Assembly (NCBI RefSeq): GCF_000280905.1 | Contig: NZ_ALAP01000009.1 | Location: 1-64,000 of the forward strand | Source: Streptomyces sp. AA1529 | Lineage (GTDB): Bacteria; Actinomycetota; Actinomycetes; Streptomycetales; Streptomycetaceae | Direction of reading: 5' to 3' | DNA length: 64,000 nucleotides | Shown here: in pieces, positions 38,674 through 47,203 of the stretch | How the letters are laid out: the number at the start of each line of letters is the position of its first letter | Numbering within the stretch: the first letter of the stretch is position 1 | The notes under the pieces: generated by a model | What the model was told of the DNA's origin: nothing | What the model saw: only the letters and a program-made list of their open reading frames with translations | Database searches by the model: none | Program-made: the position numbers and the translations under genes

Positions 38674-40611
38674 TCAGCACAGCCGGCGTTCGGCCACCAG
38701 CGGGTCCGGCGGGATGCGCAGGGTGGTGCGGGACCAGGAGCCCCGCAGGTTGCTCCAGAACCGGCCCGGCGTCAGCGGCGCCCGGGTCGAGTCGAGGAGG
38801 TCGGGGAGCGGGCCGCAGGTCAGCGCGTGCCGGGCGGCCCGCACCCGGCGCGGGTCGACGCCCCGGGGCACCGGTGCGCCCGGCGCGGTCAGGTCGGCGA
38901 GGATCCAGGCGCGGTTCAGCGGCTTCTCGTGCCCCGCCTTGCGGTGCGAGACGGGTTCGGTGTGGGCGCCCAGCGGGTTGCCCAGGCCGAGGATGTCCAC
39001 GACCCGGCCGTCCAACGGGAGGACGGCCCCGGCCAGCCCCAGCCGCGCCTCCGCGCCCGCGACCGGCGCCCGCACCCGCGGGGCCAGCGGTACCAGCGGG
39101 AATCCCGCGTCGCGGGGCAGCCGCAGCACCAGCGTGTGCCCGCCCTCGCGCAGGGCGTGCCGCGCCACCAGGGTGAAGTCCCGCGGCGCCGCCGTGTGGT
39201 CGTACTGGCTCACCGGATGGTGCGCGCCCAGCGCCTGCTGGTAGATGCTGTGCGAGTCGAAGACGATCCGCTCGTCCTCGAGGCTGCCCAGCGGCGGGCG
39301 GAGCGCGACGAGGCAGACCATGCCCCAGCCCGCCACCGCCGCCGTCAGCACGGTCGCCGCACGGCCGAACGGCAGCAGGAGGACGGGCAGCAGCAGCAGG
39401 AAGAGGGCGGGCAGCACCATCCGGCCGTGCATGAAGTCGCCGCCGACCTTCACCACGAAGAGTGCCGAGAGCAGCCCCGCCAGGACGGGGGCCACCGTCA
39501 GCGCGGCGTCGGCCCCGCGCGGCACGCCCGGCGCACAGCCGCCGCTGCCGCTCCCGTCCGCGCTGCCGCTGCCGCCGCTGATTCCGCTGCCGCCTCCGTC
39601 TCCGCTCCCGTGTCGGGTACGGACCAGGTGGAGCACTCCGTACGCGGCGAGGAGGCCGAGCGGTACCCACAGCAGGTACGGGTCCAGGGTGTTGCGCAGG
39701 TAGTACCAGCCGTAGCCCCACTGGCTGCCGGAGGCCTCCTTGGCGATGGCCGGCAGCGGCACGAGTACGCCGTAGTACCCGGCGCGGAAGAGTTCGTAGC
39801 CGCCCGGCAGCGCGACCGCCGCGCCCGCCCAGGCGAGCGCGGTGCGCGGCCGGGGCCGCCGCACCACCCACAGCGCGGCCAGGAACACGGCGCCGACCAG
39901 CACGAGGTCCGGCCGCACCAGGGGGCCCAGGCCGAACACGAACGCGGTGGCGGGCAGCGCCCGCCCGGGTGCCGTCAGCGCGCGCCGCAGCCCGCGGAGC
40001 GCCGACGCCTTCCGGTTCCGCTCCGGGATCGGTCCAGGGTCCGGTTCCCGGTCCGGTTCCGGATCCGAGCGCGCCCGGACCAGCAGCCACCAGCAGCCGC
40101 CCAGATAGCCGAAGGTCAGCCCGCTCTCCAGCCCGGAGGTCGCGTAGTCCCAGGTCGCGCAGAGCGGGAGCAGCACCAGTACCCCGACGGGCAGCAGCGC
40201 ACCCGCGGGCCGGCGCAGGCGGATCATCCGGCGGGTGCCGTCCAGCGCCAGCAGGAAGCCCGCAACGGTGCACAGCAGCCCCAGGGCGACCGCGAGCCGC
40301 AGCGGGTCGTCCACCCCGGGCACGGTGCTCCCGGCGGCGAGCAGCCACTGCCAGAGGGTCCCGGTCGAGGTCTCGGCGCGCTCGCCGACGTTGTAGACCG
40401 GGCCGTTGCCCGCCAGGATCTGCCGCACGGTGCGGGTGTAGATCAGCGCGTCGTCGTTGGTCCAGCGGTGCCGGTACCCCAGGACGAGGACGGTCGCGCC
40501 GCAGGCGAGGACGGCGAGCGCGTTCCAGCGCTGGACCAGTGTGCCGGGCAGACCGAAGGCCCGTGGTCCCTGCGCCGGTTGGGGTACCGGGATCTCATCC
40601 GAGCGCGACAT
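38674..40611 (-). CDS. GT-C membrane glycosyltransferase, AftB/ZomB-like
   Basis: A 645-residue protein with about ten hydrophobic segments. Near residue 50 the first loop reads RWTNDDALIYTRTVRQILAG followed by GPVYNVGERAETSTGTLWQW. The adjacent Asp-Asp and the GER/T-LW pattern match the extracellular catalytic loop of mycobacterial AftB-type arabinofuranosyltransferases, whose streptomycete relatives are often labelled ZomB. A Gly/Ser-rich insertion is near residues 330-350. The C-terminal 200 residues are soluble. AftB uses decaprenylphosphoryl-arabinose, and the enzymes for that donor are encoded at 56-61 kb. ATG 40611 is chosen at the first helix; the frame is open upstream by chance. Confidence 0.75.
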   Translation of the reverse strand: MSRSDEIPVPQPAQGPRAFGLPGTLVQRWNALAVLACGATVLVLGYRHRWTNDDALIYTRTVRQILAGNGPVYNVGERAETSTGTLWQWLLAAGSTVPGVDDPLRLAVALGLLCTVAGFLLALDGTRRMIRLRRPAGALLPVGVLVLLPLCATWDYATSGLESGLTFGYLGGCWWLLVRARSDPEPDREPDPGPIPERNRKASALRGLRRALTAPGRALPATAFVFGLGPLVRPDLVLVGAVFLAALWVVRRPRPRTALAWAGAAVALPGGYELFRAGYYGVLVPLPAIAKEASGSQWGYGWYYLRNTLDPYLLWVPLGLLAAYGVLHLVRTRHGSGDGGGSGISGGSGSADGSGSGGCAPGVPRGADAALTVAPVLAGLLSALFVVKVGGDFMHGRMVLPALFLLLLPVLLLPFGRAATVLTAAVAGWGMVCLVALRPPLGSLEDERIVFDSHSIYQQALGAHHPVSQYDHTAAPRDFTLVARHALREGGHTLVLRLPRDAGFPLVPLAPRVRAPVAGAEARLGLAGAVLPLDGRVVDILGLGNPLGAHTEPVSHRKAGHEKPLNRAWILADLTAPGAPVPRGVDPRRVRAARHALTCGPLPDLLDSTRAPLTPGRFWSNLRGSWSRTTLRIPPDPLVAERRLC

Positions 40612-40917
40612 ACCGCCAGCCTCTCCCCGGGCCAGCCGGGGCCCGTGCCTGCGGCGCGCCGCCGGGGTGCCGCTCACCCGGTCGGCGGAGGCGTGCCGCG
40701 GGGAAGCGGGCGGACTCCGGGGGCGCCGCGCGCGCCGGTCGCCGGACACGCCGCGTGCTGCGGCCATATTCGGCCTCGGGCCGGTTCGGCGGGCCGGACC
40801 GGGCTGGAGTGGTCCGGTCCGGCCGAAGCGGCCCGGGACACCGCCGGTCCCGACGCGTCCGCTGTGTCCGCTGCGTTGTTCCGTCCCCGTACCGCCCCGC
40901 ACAGAGAGCGAGCCGCG
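40612..40917. other. divergent intergenic region with a long inverted repeat
   Basis: This 306-bp gap between the GT-C gene and the acetyltransferase gene contains no gene I can support. A near-perfect inverted repeat spans 40785-40827, with arms beginning TTCGGC and ending GGCCGAA around a GGGCTGGAGT loop. It could terminate antisense transcripts or structure the leader. Promoters for both directions must lie here, but I see no clear boxes. Confidence 0.5.
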
Positions 40918-41700
40918 ATGCCCCCCGTCGATCCCACCCCCGAACCGGTCTCTCCCGCTCCGGTGCCCCCGAACCCGGCCGCCGGCTCCGGGCCGGCCTC
41001 GTCCTTCCGCCCGCCGCACCACACGCGCGTGGGGGACTTCCGTGCGATGCCGGGCGCGCAGGTCTCCGAGCGCGCCGCCGTCGGGGACGGCAGCACCGTG
41101 TGGGAGCTCGCGCAGGTGCGCGAGGACGCGGAACTCGGCGCGGAGTGCGTGATCGGGCGGGGTGCCTACGTCGGCGCCGGGGTCCGGATCGGCGACCGCT
41201 GCAAGCTGCAGAACCACGCCCTGGTCTACGAGCCCGCCGTCCTGGGCGACGGGGTCTTCGTCGGACCGGCCGTGGTCCTCACCAACGACCGCGCCCCGCG
41301 CGCGGTGGAGCCGGACGGTGCGCTCAAGCGGGCGGGGGACTGGGAGGCGGTGGGGGTCACGGTCGACGACGGCGCCTCGCTCGGCGCGCGTGCCGTGTGC
41401 GTGGCGCCGGTCCGGATCGGCCGCTGGGCGATGGTGGCGGCGGGCGCCGTGGTGACGGCGGACGTGCCCGACTTCGGCCTCGTCGCGGGGGTTCCGGCAC
41501 GCCGTGTCGGCTGGGTGGGCCGCTCCGGGGTGCGGCTGCGTCCGGTGCCGGAGCGGCCGGGGGAGTGGGAGTGCCCCAGGACGGGCGAGCGGTACCGGGA
41601 GCGGCCCGCGGAAGGCGCCGCCGGGGCGACCGGCGGCGGCCCCGGGCTGCGGGAGGTGCGGCCCGTGGAGCACGGGGCGGGGGGCCGGGACCGCTCGTGA
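40918..41700 (+). CDS. left-handed beta-helix N-acetyltransferase, WbpD/WlbB type
   Basis: A 260-residue hexapeptide-repeat acyltransferase. After 40 Pro-rich residues come repeats such as VSERAAVGDGSTVWELAQV and GAYVGAGVRIGDRCKLQNHALVYEP. The active-site region GVFVGPAVVLTNDRAPRA matches enzymes that N-acetylate UDP-2-acetamido-3-amino-glucuronate. The C-terminal EWECPRTGERYRE is also typical of this group. In the Wbp pathway it acts last, after the dehydrogenase, oxidoreductase and aminotransferase, all of which are encoded just downstream. It is 148 bp before the aminotransferase gene. Confidence 0.85.
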   Translation: MPPVDPTPEPVSPAPVPPNPAAGSGPASSFRPPHHTRVGDFRAMPGAQVSERAAVGDGSTVWELAQVREDAELGAECVIGRGAYVGAGVRIGDRCKLQNHALVYEPAVLGDGVFVGPAVVLTNDRAPRAVEPDGALKRAGDWEAVGVTVDDGASLGARAVCVAPVRIGRWAMVAAGAVVTADVPDFGLVAGVPARRVGWVGRSGVRLRPVPERPGEWECPRTGERYRERPAEGAAGATGGGPGLREVRPVEHGAGGRDRS

Positions 41701-41761
41701 CGGAGCGCAGGGGAAGGCGCAGCCGCGCCCTCGTCCGGGGTGCGGGTGTAGGCGATCCGGG

Positions 41762-41779
41762 TGATTTATAAGCAAATCA
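41762..41779. promoter_or_regulatory. AT-rich inverted repeat TGATTT-N6-AAATCA
   Basis: TGATTTATAAGCAAATCA is a perfect 6-bp inverted repeat with a 6-bp spacer, about 70-87 bases before the aminotransferase ATG. It stands out sharply in DNA this GC-rich. The 8-mer TGATTTAT recurs at 56127-56134 before another operon of the locus. It is a good candidate operator or promoter element. Confidence 0.5.
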
Positions 41780-41848
41780 TGCAAGAGGGCGGCCGGATGC
41801 GGGTCCACATAGGGCGAATCTGCCGGGGGAACCGGAGGGCACATCCGC

Positions 41849-42988
41849 ATGCAAGGGCTGCGAAAAGACATGATTCCGGCTGCCAAGCCCACGATTCCGG
41901 CCGCCAAACCCGTACTCGGGGACGACGAGGTCGCCGCCGCGGTGCGGGTCCTGCGCGACGGCCGCGTCGTCCAGGGACCCGAAGTGGCCGCGTTCGAAGA
42001 AGAGTTCGGCGCACTGGTCGAGGGCCGCCCGTGCGTCGCCGTGAACTCGGGCACCTCTGCGCTCCACCTCGCGCTGCTCGCGCTCGGCATCGGGCAGGGC
42101 GACGAGGTCGTCGTCCCCTCGTTCTCGTTCGCCGCCACCGCGAACGCGGTGCGGCTCGCCGGCGCCGAACCGGTCTTCGCCGAGATCGACCCGGAGACCT
42201 TCTGCCTGGACCCGGACGCCGCCGCCGACGCCGTCGGTCCGCGCACCGCCGCGCTGCTGCCGGTGCACCTGTACGGCCATCCGGCGCCCATGGGGCGCCT
42301 CACCCAACTCGCGCAGCGGCACGGGCTGGCCGTCGTCGAGGACGCCTGCCAGGCGCACGCCGCCGCGCTGCACGGGCGGCCGGTGGGCACCTTCGGTGAC
42401 GCGGCCTGCTTCAGCTTCTACCCGACCAAGAACATGCACGCCCTGGAGGGCGGCATGGTCGTCGTCCCGGACGCGGAGCGGGCCCGCACCCTGCGGCTGC
42501 TGCGCAACCAGGGCATGGAGCAGCGGTACGAGAACGAGATCGTCGGTGCCAACATGCGGATGACCGACGTGGCCGCGGCCATCGGCCGCGTGCAGCTCGA
42601 ACGGCTGCCGGAGTGGACCGAGCAGCGCCGCACCAACGCCAAGGCGCTCGACGCGGGCCTGGCCGGCGGGCTGGTCACCCCGCAGGTCGCCGACGGCGCC
42701 CGGCACGTCTTCCACCAGTACACGGTCCGGGTGCCGGGCGGCTCCGCGGTACGGGACGCGGTCCGGCGCGAGGTGCAGGCCGCGGGCGTGGGGTGCGCCG
42801 TCTACTACCCGACGCCCATCCACCGGCTGAAGCCCTACGCGCACCTGGGCGCCGACCTCCCGGTCACCGACCAGGCCGCCGCCGAGGTGCTCTCGCTGCC
42901 CGTGCATCCCGCGCTCACCTCCGAGGACCTGGACCGGATCGTGGCCGCGGCGGACGGCGCGGCGCGCCGTGCCGGGGTGACGAAGTGA
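41849..42988 (+). CDS. DegT/DnrJ/EryC1/StrS sugar aminotransferase, WbpE type
   Basis: A 379-residue PLP enzyme. VNSGTSALHLALLALG forms the phosphate-binding part, VEDACQAHAAA is the PLP-ring Asp region, and Lys194 in SFYPTKNMHALEGGM is the Schiff-base lysine. RNQGMEQRYENEIVGANMRM follows, as in WbpE and relatives. In the UDP-GlcNAc3NAcA pathway such an enzyme transfers an amino group to C3 of the 3-keto-uronate. Start ATG 41849 has GGAGGG about nine bases upstream; ATG 41870 is a weaker alternative. The stop overlaps the oxidoreductase start (GTGA). Confidence 0.92.
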   Translation: MQGLRKDMIPAAKPTIPAAKPVLGDDEVAAAVRVLRDGRVVQGPEVAAFEEEFGALVEGRPCVAVNSGTSALHLALLALGIGQGDEVVVPSFSFAATANAVRLAGAEPVFAEIDPETFCLDPDAAADAVGPRTAALLPVHLYGHPAPMGRLTQLAQRHGLAVVEDACQAHAAALHGRPVGTFGDAACFSFYPTKNMHALEGGMVVVPDAERARTLRLLRNQGMEQRYENEIVGANMRMTDVAAAIGRVQLERLPEWTEQRRTNAKALDAGLAGGLVTPQVADGARHVFHQYTVRVPGGSAVRDAVRREVQAAGVGCAVYYPTPIHRLKPYAHLGADLPVTDQAAAEVLSLPVHPALTSEDLDRIVAAADGAARRAGVTK

Positions 42989-44349
42989 CGGCGGCGAGGG
43001 CGGCCGCGGCGGCGCCGACCGCGGCGGCCGCACCCGTGGCGCCCGCGGCCAACGAGCCCAGGACCGCCCGCGCGGCCCGTACGGGGTCCGGCCCCGGGGC
43101 CGCCGCGGCGGCCGCGCCCGAGGAGCAGCACGCGGGGCACGGCGCCGGGCGGCGGCTGCGCGCCGGACTCGTCGGGCTGGGGGTGATGGGCCGCAACCAC
43201 GCGCGGATCCTCGCCGCGCTGGACGGTGTGGAGTTCGTCGGCGTCGTCGACCCGGCCGGAGCCCCGCACACCGGCGGGCCCCTGCCGCCCGGCGTGCCGG
43301 TGCTGCGCGAGGTGGCCGACCTGCTGGCGCTGGGCGTCGACTACGCGGTCGTCGCCTGTCCGACCGCGCTGCACGAGGAGGTCGGCCTGCAACTCGCCGC
43401 GCACGACGTGTGCGCGCTGCTGGAGAAGCCGCTGGCACACACGCCACAGGCCGCACGGCGGCTGGTGCACGCCTTCGAGGAGCGCGGCCTGGTCGCCGGG
43501 GTGGGGCATGTGGAGCGGTTCAACCCCGCGCTCCAGCAGCTGCGCAGCCGGCTGGAGGCGGGGGAGCTGGGGGACCTCTTCCAGGTCGTCACCCGGCGGC
43601 AGGGGCCCTTCCCGCACCGCATCGCCGACGTGGGGGTGGTCAAGGACCTGGCCACCCACGACATCGACCTGACGGGCTGGATCACCGGGCAGGGCTACGC
43701 CTCGCTCTCGGCCCGCACCGTCTCCAAGAGCGGCCGCGAGCACGAGGACATGGTCGCCGTCGTCGGCTCGCTGACCGGCGGCACCATGGTCAGCCACCTG
43801 GTGAACTGGCTCAGCCCGCTCAAGGAGCGCTTCACCGCCGTCACGGGCGAGCGGGGCTGCTTCGTCGCGGACACCCTCACCGCCGATCTGACCTTCCACG
43901 CCAACGGCGCGGTGGCCACCGAGTGGGAGGCCCTGCGCGCCTTCCGCGGGGTCGCCGAGGGCGACGCGGTGCGGTACGCGTTCCCCAAGCGTGAGCCGCT
44001 GCTCGTCGAGCACGAGCGGTTCCGCGACGCGGTGCGCCGGGGCACCGGGGAGGGCAGCGGCATCGTCACCGCCCGCGAGGGGCTGCGGACGGTGGAGGTG
44101 TCGGCGGCCGTGCTGGAGTCGGCACGCGAGGCGGGCCGGGTACGCGGCGGGGCGCCTCCGGCGGCGGGGGACACGGCCGGACCGCAACCCCTCGTGGTGG
44201 CCTCGCCGGTCGGTGTGTCCGCCCCGGCGCCGGACCCGGACGGACCGGCGCCCCACCAGACCGCCGCCTCCCACGCCCCGACGGCTTCCCACGCCCCGAC
44301 GGTCTCCCAGGACCCGGCGGCCCCCACCATCGCGGAGCACACGGCATGA
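42985..44349 (+). CDS. Gfo/Idh/MocA-family sugar oxidoreductase, WbpB type
   Basis: A 454-residue NAD(P)-dependent oxidoreductase. About 50 Ala-rich residues precede the Rossmann motif AGLVGLGVMGRNHARIL. Lys148 in LLEKPLAHT is the conserved family lysine. The His-containing ATHDIDLTGW lies in the catalytic C-terminal domain. A low-complexity tail of about 65 residues contains short repeats (ASHAPTASHAPTVS). WbpB-type enzymes oxidise C3 of UDP-GlcNAcA, feeding the aminotransferase. The GTG start overlaps the aminotransferase stop and its own stop overlaps the next ATG (ATGA), so three genes are translationally coupled. Confidence 0.9.
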   Translation: MTAARAAAAAPTAAAAPVAPAANEPRTARAARTGSGPGAAAAAAPEEQHAGHGAGRRLRAGLVGLGVMGRNHARILAALDGVEFVGVVDPAGAPHTGGPLPPGVPVLREVADLLALGVDYAVVACPTALHEEVGLQLAAHDVCALLEKPLAHTPQAARRLVHAFEERGLVAGVGHVERFNPALQQLRSRLEAGELGDLFQVVTRRQGPFPHRIADVGVVKDLATHDIDLTGWITGQGYASLSARTVSKSGREHEDMVAVVGSLTGGTMVSHLVNWLSPLKERFTAVTGERGCFVADTLTADLTFHANGAVATEWEALRAFRGVAEGDAVRYAFPKREPLLVEHERFRDAVRRGTGEGSGIVTAREGLRTVEVSAAVLESAREAGRVRGGAPPAAGDTAGPQPLVVASPVGVSAPAPDPDGPAPHQTAASHAPTASHAPTVSQDPAAPTIAEHTA

Positions 44350-47132
44350 GGCACACGCACCGCAGCATCCGGCGCCGGACGGCGCCCGGCAGCAACGCCC
44401 CCGAGGCGCCCGGCGCGGCCGCCGGGCGGATGGCCGGGAGCGCGGACCGGCAGAGCGCGGAGCGTCCCCGGGGACGTCCGCGGCTGGCCGTCGTCGTCGG
44501 CAACACCATCACCGGGGACTCCCGGGTGCAGAAGACCGCCATCGCCGCGGCCCGGGCGGGCTGGGACGTGACGCTGGTCGGGCGCAGCCCCTCCCGGCGG
44601 CGCGAGGAATCGGTGCTCGGCCCGGTCCGCGTCATCAAGGTGCCGGTCTCGGCGCAGCTGCGGGCCGTGGTCGCCGCCGAGCGCCGCCGCCCCGGAGTGC
44701 GCAGCCGGCTCACCCAGTTCGGACTGCCCGACGACGCCGCCTGGGTACGGGCCCGGGCCGCGCACGCGGCCTGGGTGCGCGAGCAGACGGCACGGGTCGG
44801 CTGGCTCGGCGGCCCCGCACCCGAGCGGCCGGCCCCCCGGGAGCCGCGGGCCGCCGCACTGGCCCGGCAGCTCGCCCGGGAGGCGCTCCGCGGATGGGTA
44901 CGGGCCCGCCGGTACGCGCACCGGGGCCGCGGCCGCGCCTACCGGTGGGAGCGCCGGAAGGTCGCGGGTGCGACGCGGCCCACCGGCGACTGGCGCACCG
45001 ACTGGCCCGAACTGCTCGACATCGACCTGGCGTTCGGCCCGGTCGTCGAGGAGCTGGAACCGGACGTCATCCACGCCAACGACCATCTGATGATCGCCGT
45101 GGGTGCGCGCAGCACCGCCCGGCTGCGGGCCCGCGGCGTGCCCACCCGCTGGCTGTACGACGCACACGAGTACGTCCGCGGCGTCGAGTGGCCCGACGCG
45201 GTGCGCGCCGCCGCCTTCCCCGGGGTGGAGGAGGAGTTCATCGGCCGCGCCGACGCGGTCGTCACCGTCTCCGAGGAACTGGCCGGCATCCTGCGCGAGG
45301 CGTATGCGCTGCCCGCCGAGCCGCTGGTCGTCGCCAACGCGCCGGTCCGCGAGACGGTCAGCGCCACGGCGGGCGAGTGCGTCCGCGTCCGGGACGTGTG
45401 CGGGCTGAGCCCCGACGTGCCGCTGCTCGTCTACGCCGGATGGATCGGCCCCGAGCGGGGGCTGGACACGGCGGTGGAAGGACTGGCGGAGCTGCCGCAC
45501 GCCCACCTCGCGCTGGTCGCGGGCAAGGAGAACGCGACGCTCCAGGGGCTGCTGGCCCGGGCCGAGGAACTGGGCGTCCGGCAGCGGGTGCACGTGGTGC
45601 CCTACGTGCCGCAGGAACAGGTGCCCGACTACCTCTCCTCCGCCGACCTCGGCCTGGTCTGCTTCCGGCACGTGCCCAACTGCGAGATCTCGCTGCCCAC
45701 CAAGGCCGCCGAGTACCTGCACGCCGGACTGCCGATGGTCACCAGCGGGGTGCGCACGCTGCGCAACTTCGTCGAACGCACCGGTGTCGGCGAGGTGTTC
45801 GTCACCGAGGACGTCCGCTCCTTCGTGGCGGCCGTGCAGCGCGGCCTCGCCAAGCGGAGCACGCTGGCCGCGCGGATCACCGAACCGCTGCTGCGGGAAC
45901 TGTCCTGGGAGCAGCAGTCGGCGGGGCTGCTGGACCTCTACGAGCAGCTCGCGGGCCCGGCCGCCACGGCCCGCCTGGCGCCCCGCGGCGTGCCGTGGTC
46001 CGCTGCCGAGCAGCCCGGGCCGGGCGGCCCGGGCCGTGCCGCCTCCCCGGCGCCGGCGGAGTCCGGTGCCGCTCCCTCCGCGTGGCGGTCGCTGGGCAGC
46101 ACCCCGGTGCGGCTCGGCTTGGGCTGCGCCAACTCGGCCGGACAGCTCGCCGGATTCGCGCGGGCGCTGTGCGAGCGCCGCCAGGACCTGTCGGCCGAGG
46201 TCGTGATGCACACCCACGACCAGAGCGTCATCTACCCGGCCGACATCTACGCGATCGGCGAGCGCACCGGCGACCTGGGGTTCCAACTGGAGCGGGCACA
46301 CCGGGTGCTGGGCTCCTACACGCACTATCTGGCCGACTCCTTCACCCCGGCGCTGGGCCGGCTCAACGGCGGCCACATCCAGGACGACCTGCCCTCGCTG
46401 TCCGCCGCCGGGATCAAGGTGGCGCTGCTGGCGCACGGCAGCGATGTGCGCGACCCCCAGCGGCACATGAGCCGCTACGAGCACTCCCTCTTCCACGCCG
46501 CCGACGAGGCCGTCCTCACGGCACTGACGCGGAAGAGCGCCCGCAACCGGCGGGCTGCGGCGCAGAGCGGACTGCCCCAGTTCGTGACCACACCCGACCT
46601 GCTGGAGGAGCTGCCCGGGGCCCGCTGGGCGCCGCTGGTGGTCGACACCGCGAGCTGGGCGAGCGAGCGGCCCGCCATGGAGCGCTCCCGGCCCGTGGTG
46701 GTGCACGCGCCCTCCAAGCGGTGGACGAAGGGCACCGAGAAGGTGGTGCCGGTGCTGGAGGAGATGGACCGGCGCGGTCTGATCGAGTTCCGGATGCTGA
46801 CCGGCGCGCCCTGGAGCGAGGTGCGGGAACTGGTCAAGGGCGCGGACGTGGTCGTCGACCAGTTCGCCGTCGGCACCTACGGCACCTTCGCCTGCGAGGG
46901 GATGGCCGCGGGCCGGCCCGTCATCGCCTTCCTGGACGAGCGGCTGCACCGGTCGGTCGGCATCCGGCCCCCGATCGTCAACGCCACCCCCGCCACGCTG
47001 CGCGGCGCGGTCGAGTCGCTGCTGGAGGACCGCGACTCCGCCCGGCGTACCGCACAGGAGTCCGCCGAGTACGTCCGCACCTACCACGACGGCACCTACA
47101 CGGCGGACGTCCTGGACGGCTTCCTGCGCTGA
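44346..47132 (+). CDS. double glycosyltransferase with two GT-B modules
   Basis: 928 residues. Module 1 (about 45-545) is GT4-like. It has NTITGDSRVQKTAIAAARAGW at the N-lobe (window 44505-44570), RWLYDAHEYVRGVEWPD, the donor-site sequence CEISLPTKAAEYLHAGLP, and ends in LLDLYEQLAG. After a 35-residue linker, module 2 (about 580-928) has another GT-B-like C-lobe. It reads VVHAPSKRWTKGTEKVVPVL, then DVVVDQFAVGTYGTFACEGMAAGRPVIA, where the family's acidic donor-binding residue lies. Two modules suggest addition of two sugars in sequence. The ATG overlaps the oxidoreductase stop. Module 1 is a paralogue of the next gene product. Confidence 0.82.
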   Translation: MRHTHRSIRRRTAPGSNAPEAPGAAAGRMAGSADRQSAERPRGRPRLAVVVGNTITGDSRVQKTAIAAARAGWDVTLVGRSPSRRREESVLGPVRVIKVPVSAQLRAVVAAERRRPGVRSRLTQFGLPDDAAWVRARAAHAAWVREQTARVGWLGGPAPERPAPREPRAAALARQLAREALRGWVRARRYAHRGRGRAYRWERRKVAGATRPTGDWRTDWPELLDIDLAFGPVVEELEPDVIHANDHLMIAVGARSTARLRARGVPTRWLYDAHEYVRGVEWPDAVRAAAFPGVEEEFIGRADAVVTVSEELAGILREAYALPAEPLVVANAPVRETVSATAGECVRVRDVCGLSPDVPLLVYAGWIGPERGLDTAVEGLAELPHAHLALVAGKENATLQGLLARAEELGVRQRVHVVPYVPQEQVPDYLSSADLGLVCFRHVPNCEISLPTKAAEYLHAGLPMVTSGVRTLRNFVERTGVGEVFVTEDVRSFVAAVQRGLAKRSTLAARITEPLLRELSWEQQSAGLLDLYEQLAGPAATARLAPRGVPWSAAEQPGPGGPGRAASPAPAESGAAPSAWRSLGSTPVRLGLGCANSAGQLAGFARALCERRQDLSAEVVMHTHDQSVIYPADIYAIGERTGDLGFQLERAHRVLGSYTHYLADSFTPALGRLNGGHIQDDLPSLSAAGIKVALLAHGSDVRDPQRHMSRYEHSLFHAADEAVLTALTRKSARNRRAAAQSGLPQFVTTPDLLEELPGARWAPLVVDTASWASERPAMERSRPVVVHAPSKRWTKGTEKVVPVLEEMDRRGLIEFRMLTGAPWSEVRELVKGADVVVDQFAVGTYGTFACEGMAAGRPVIAFLDERLHRSVGIRPPIVNATPATLRGAVESLLEDRDSARRTAQESAEYVRTYHDGTYTADVLDGFLR

Positions 47133-47203
47133 GCATCCGCGCCGCCTTCCGCGGCGGCGCGCGGCGGCCGACAACGGACGGCCGACAACAGAAGGGGACA
47201 CCC

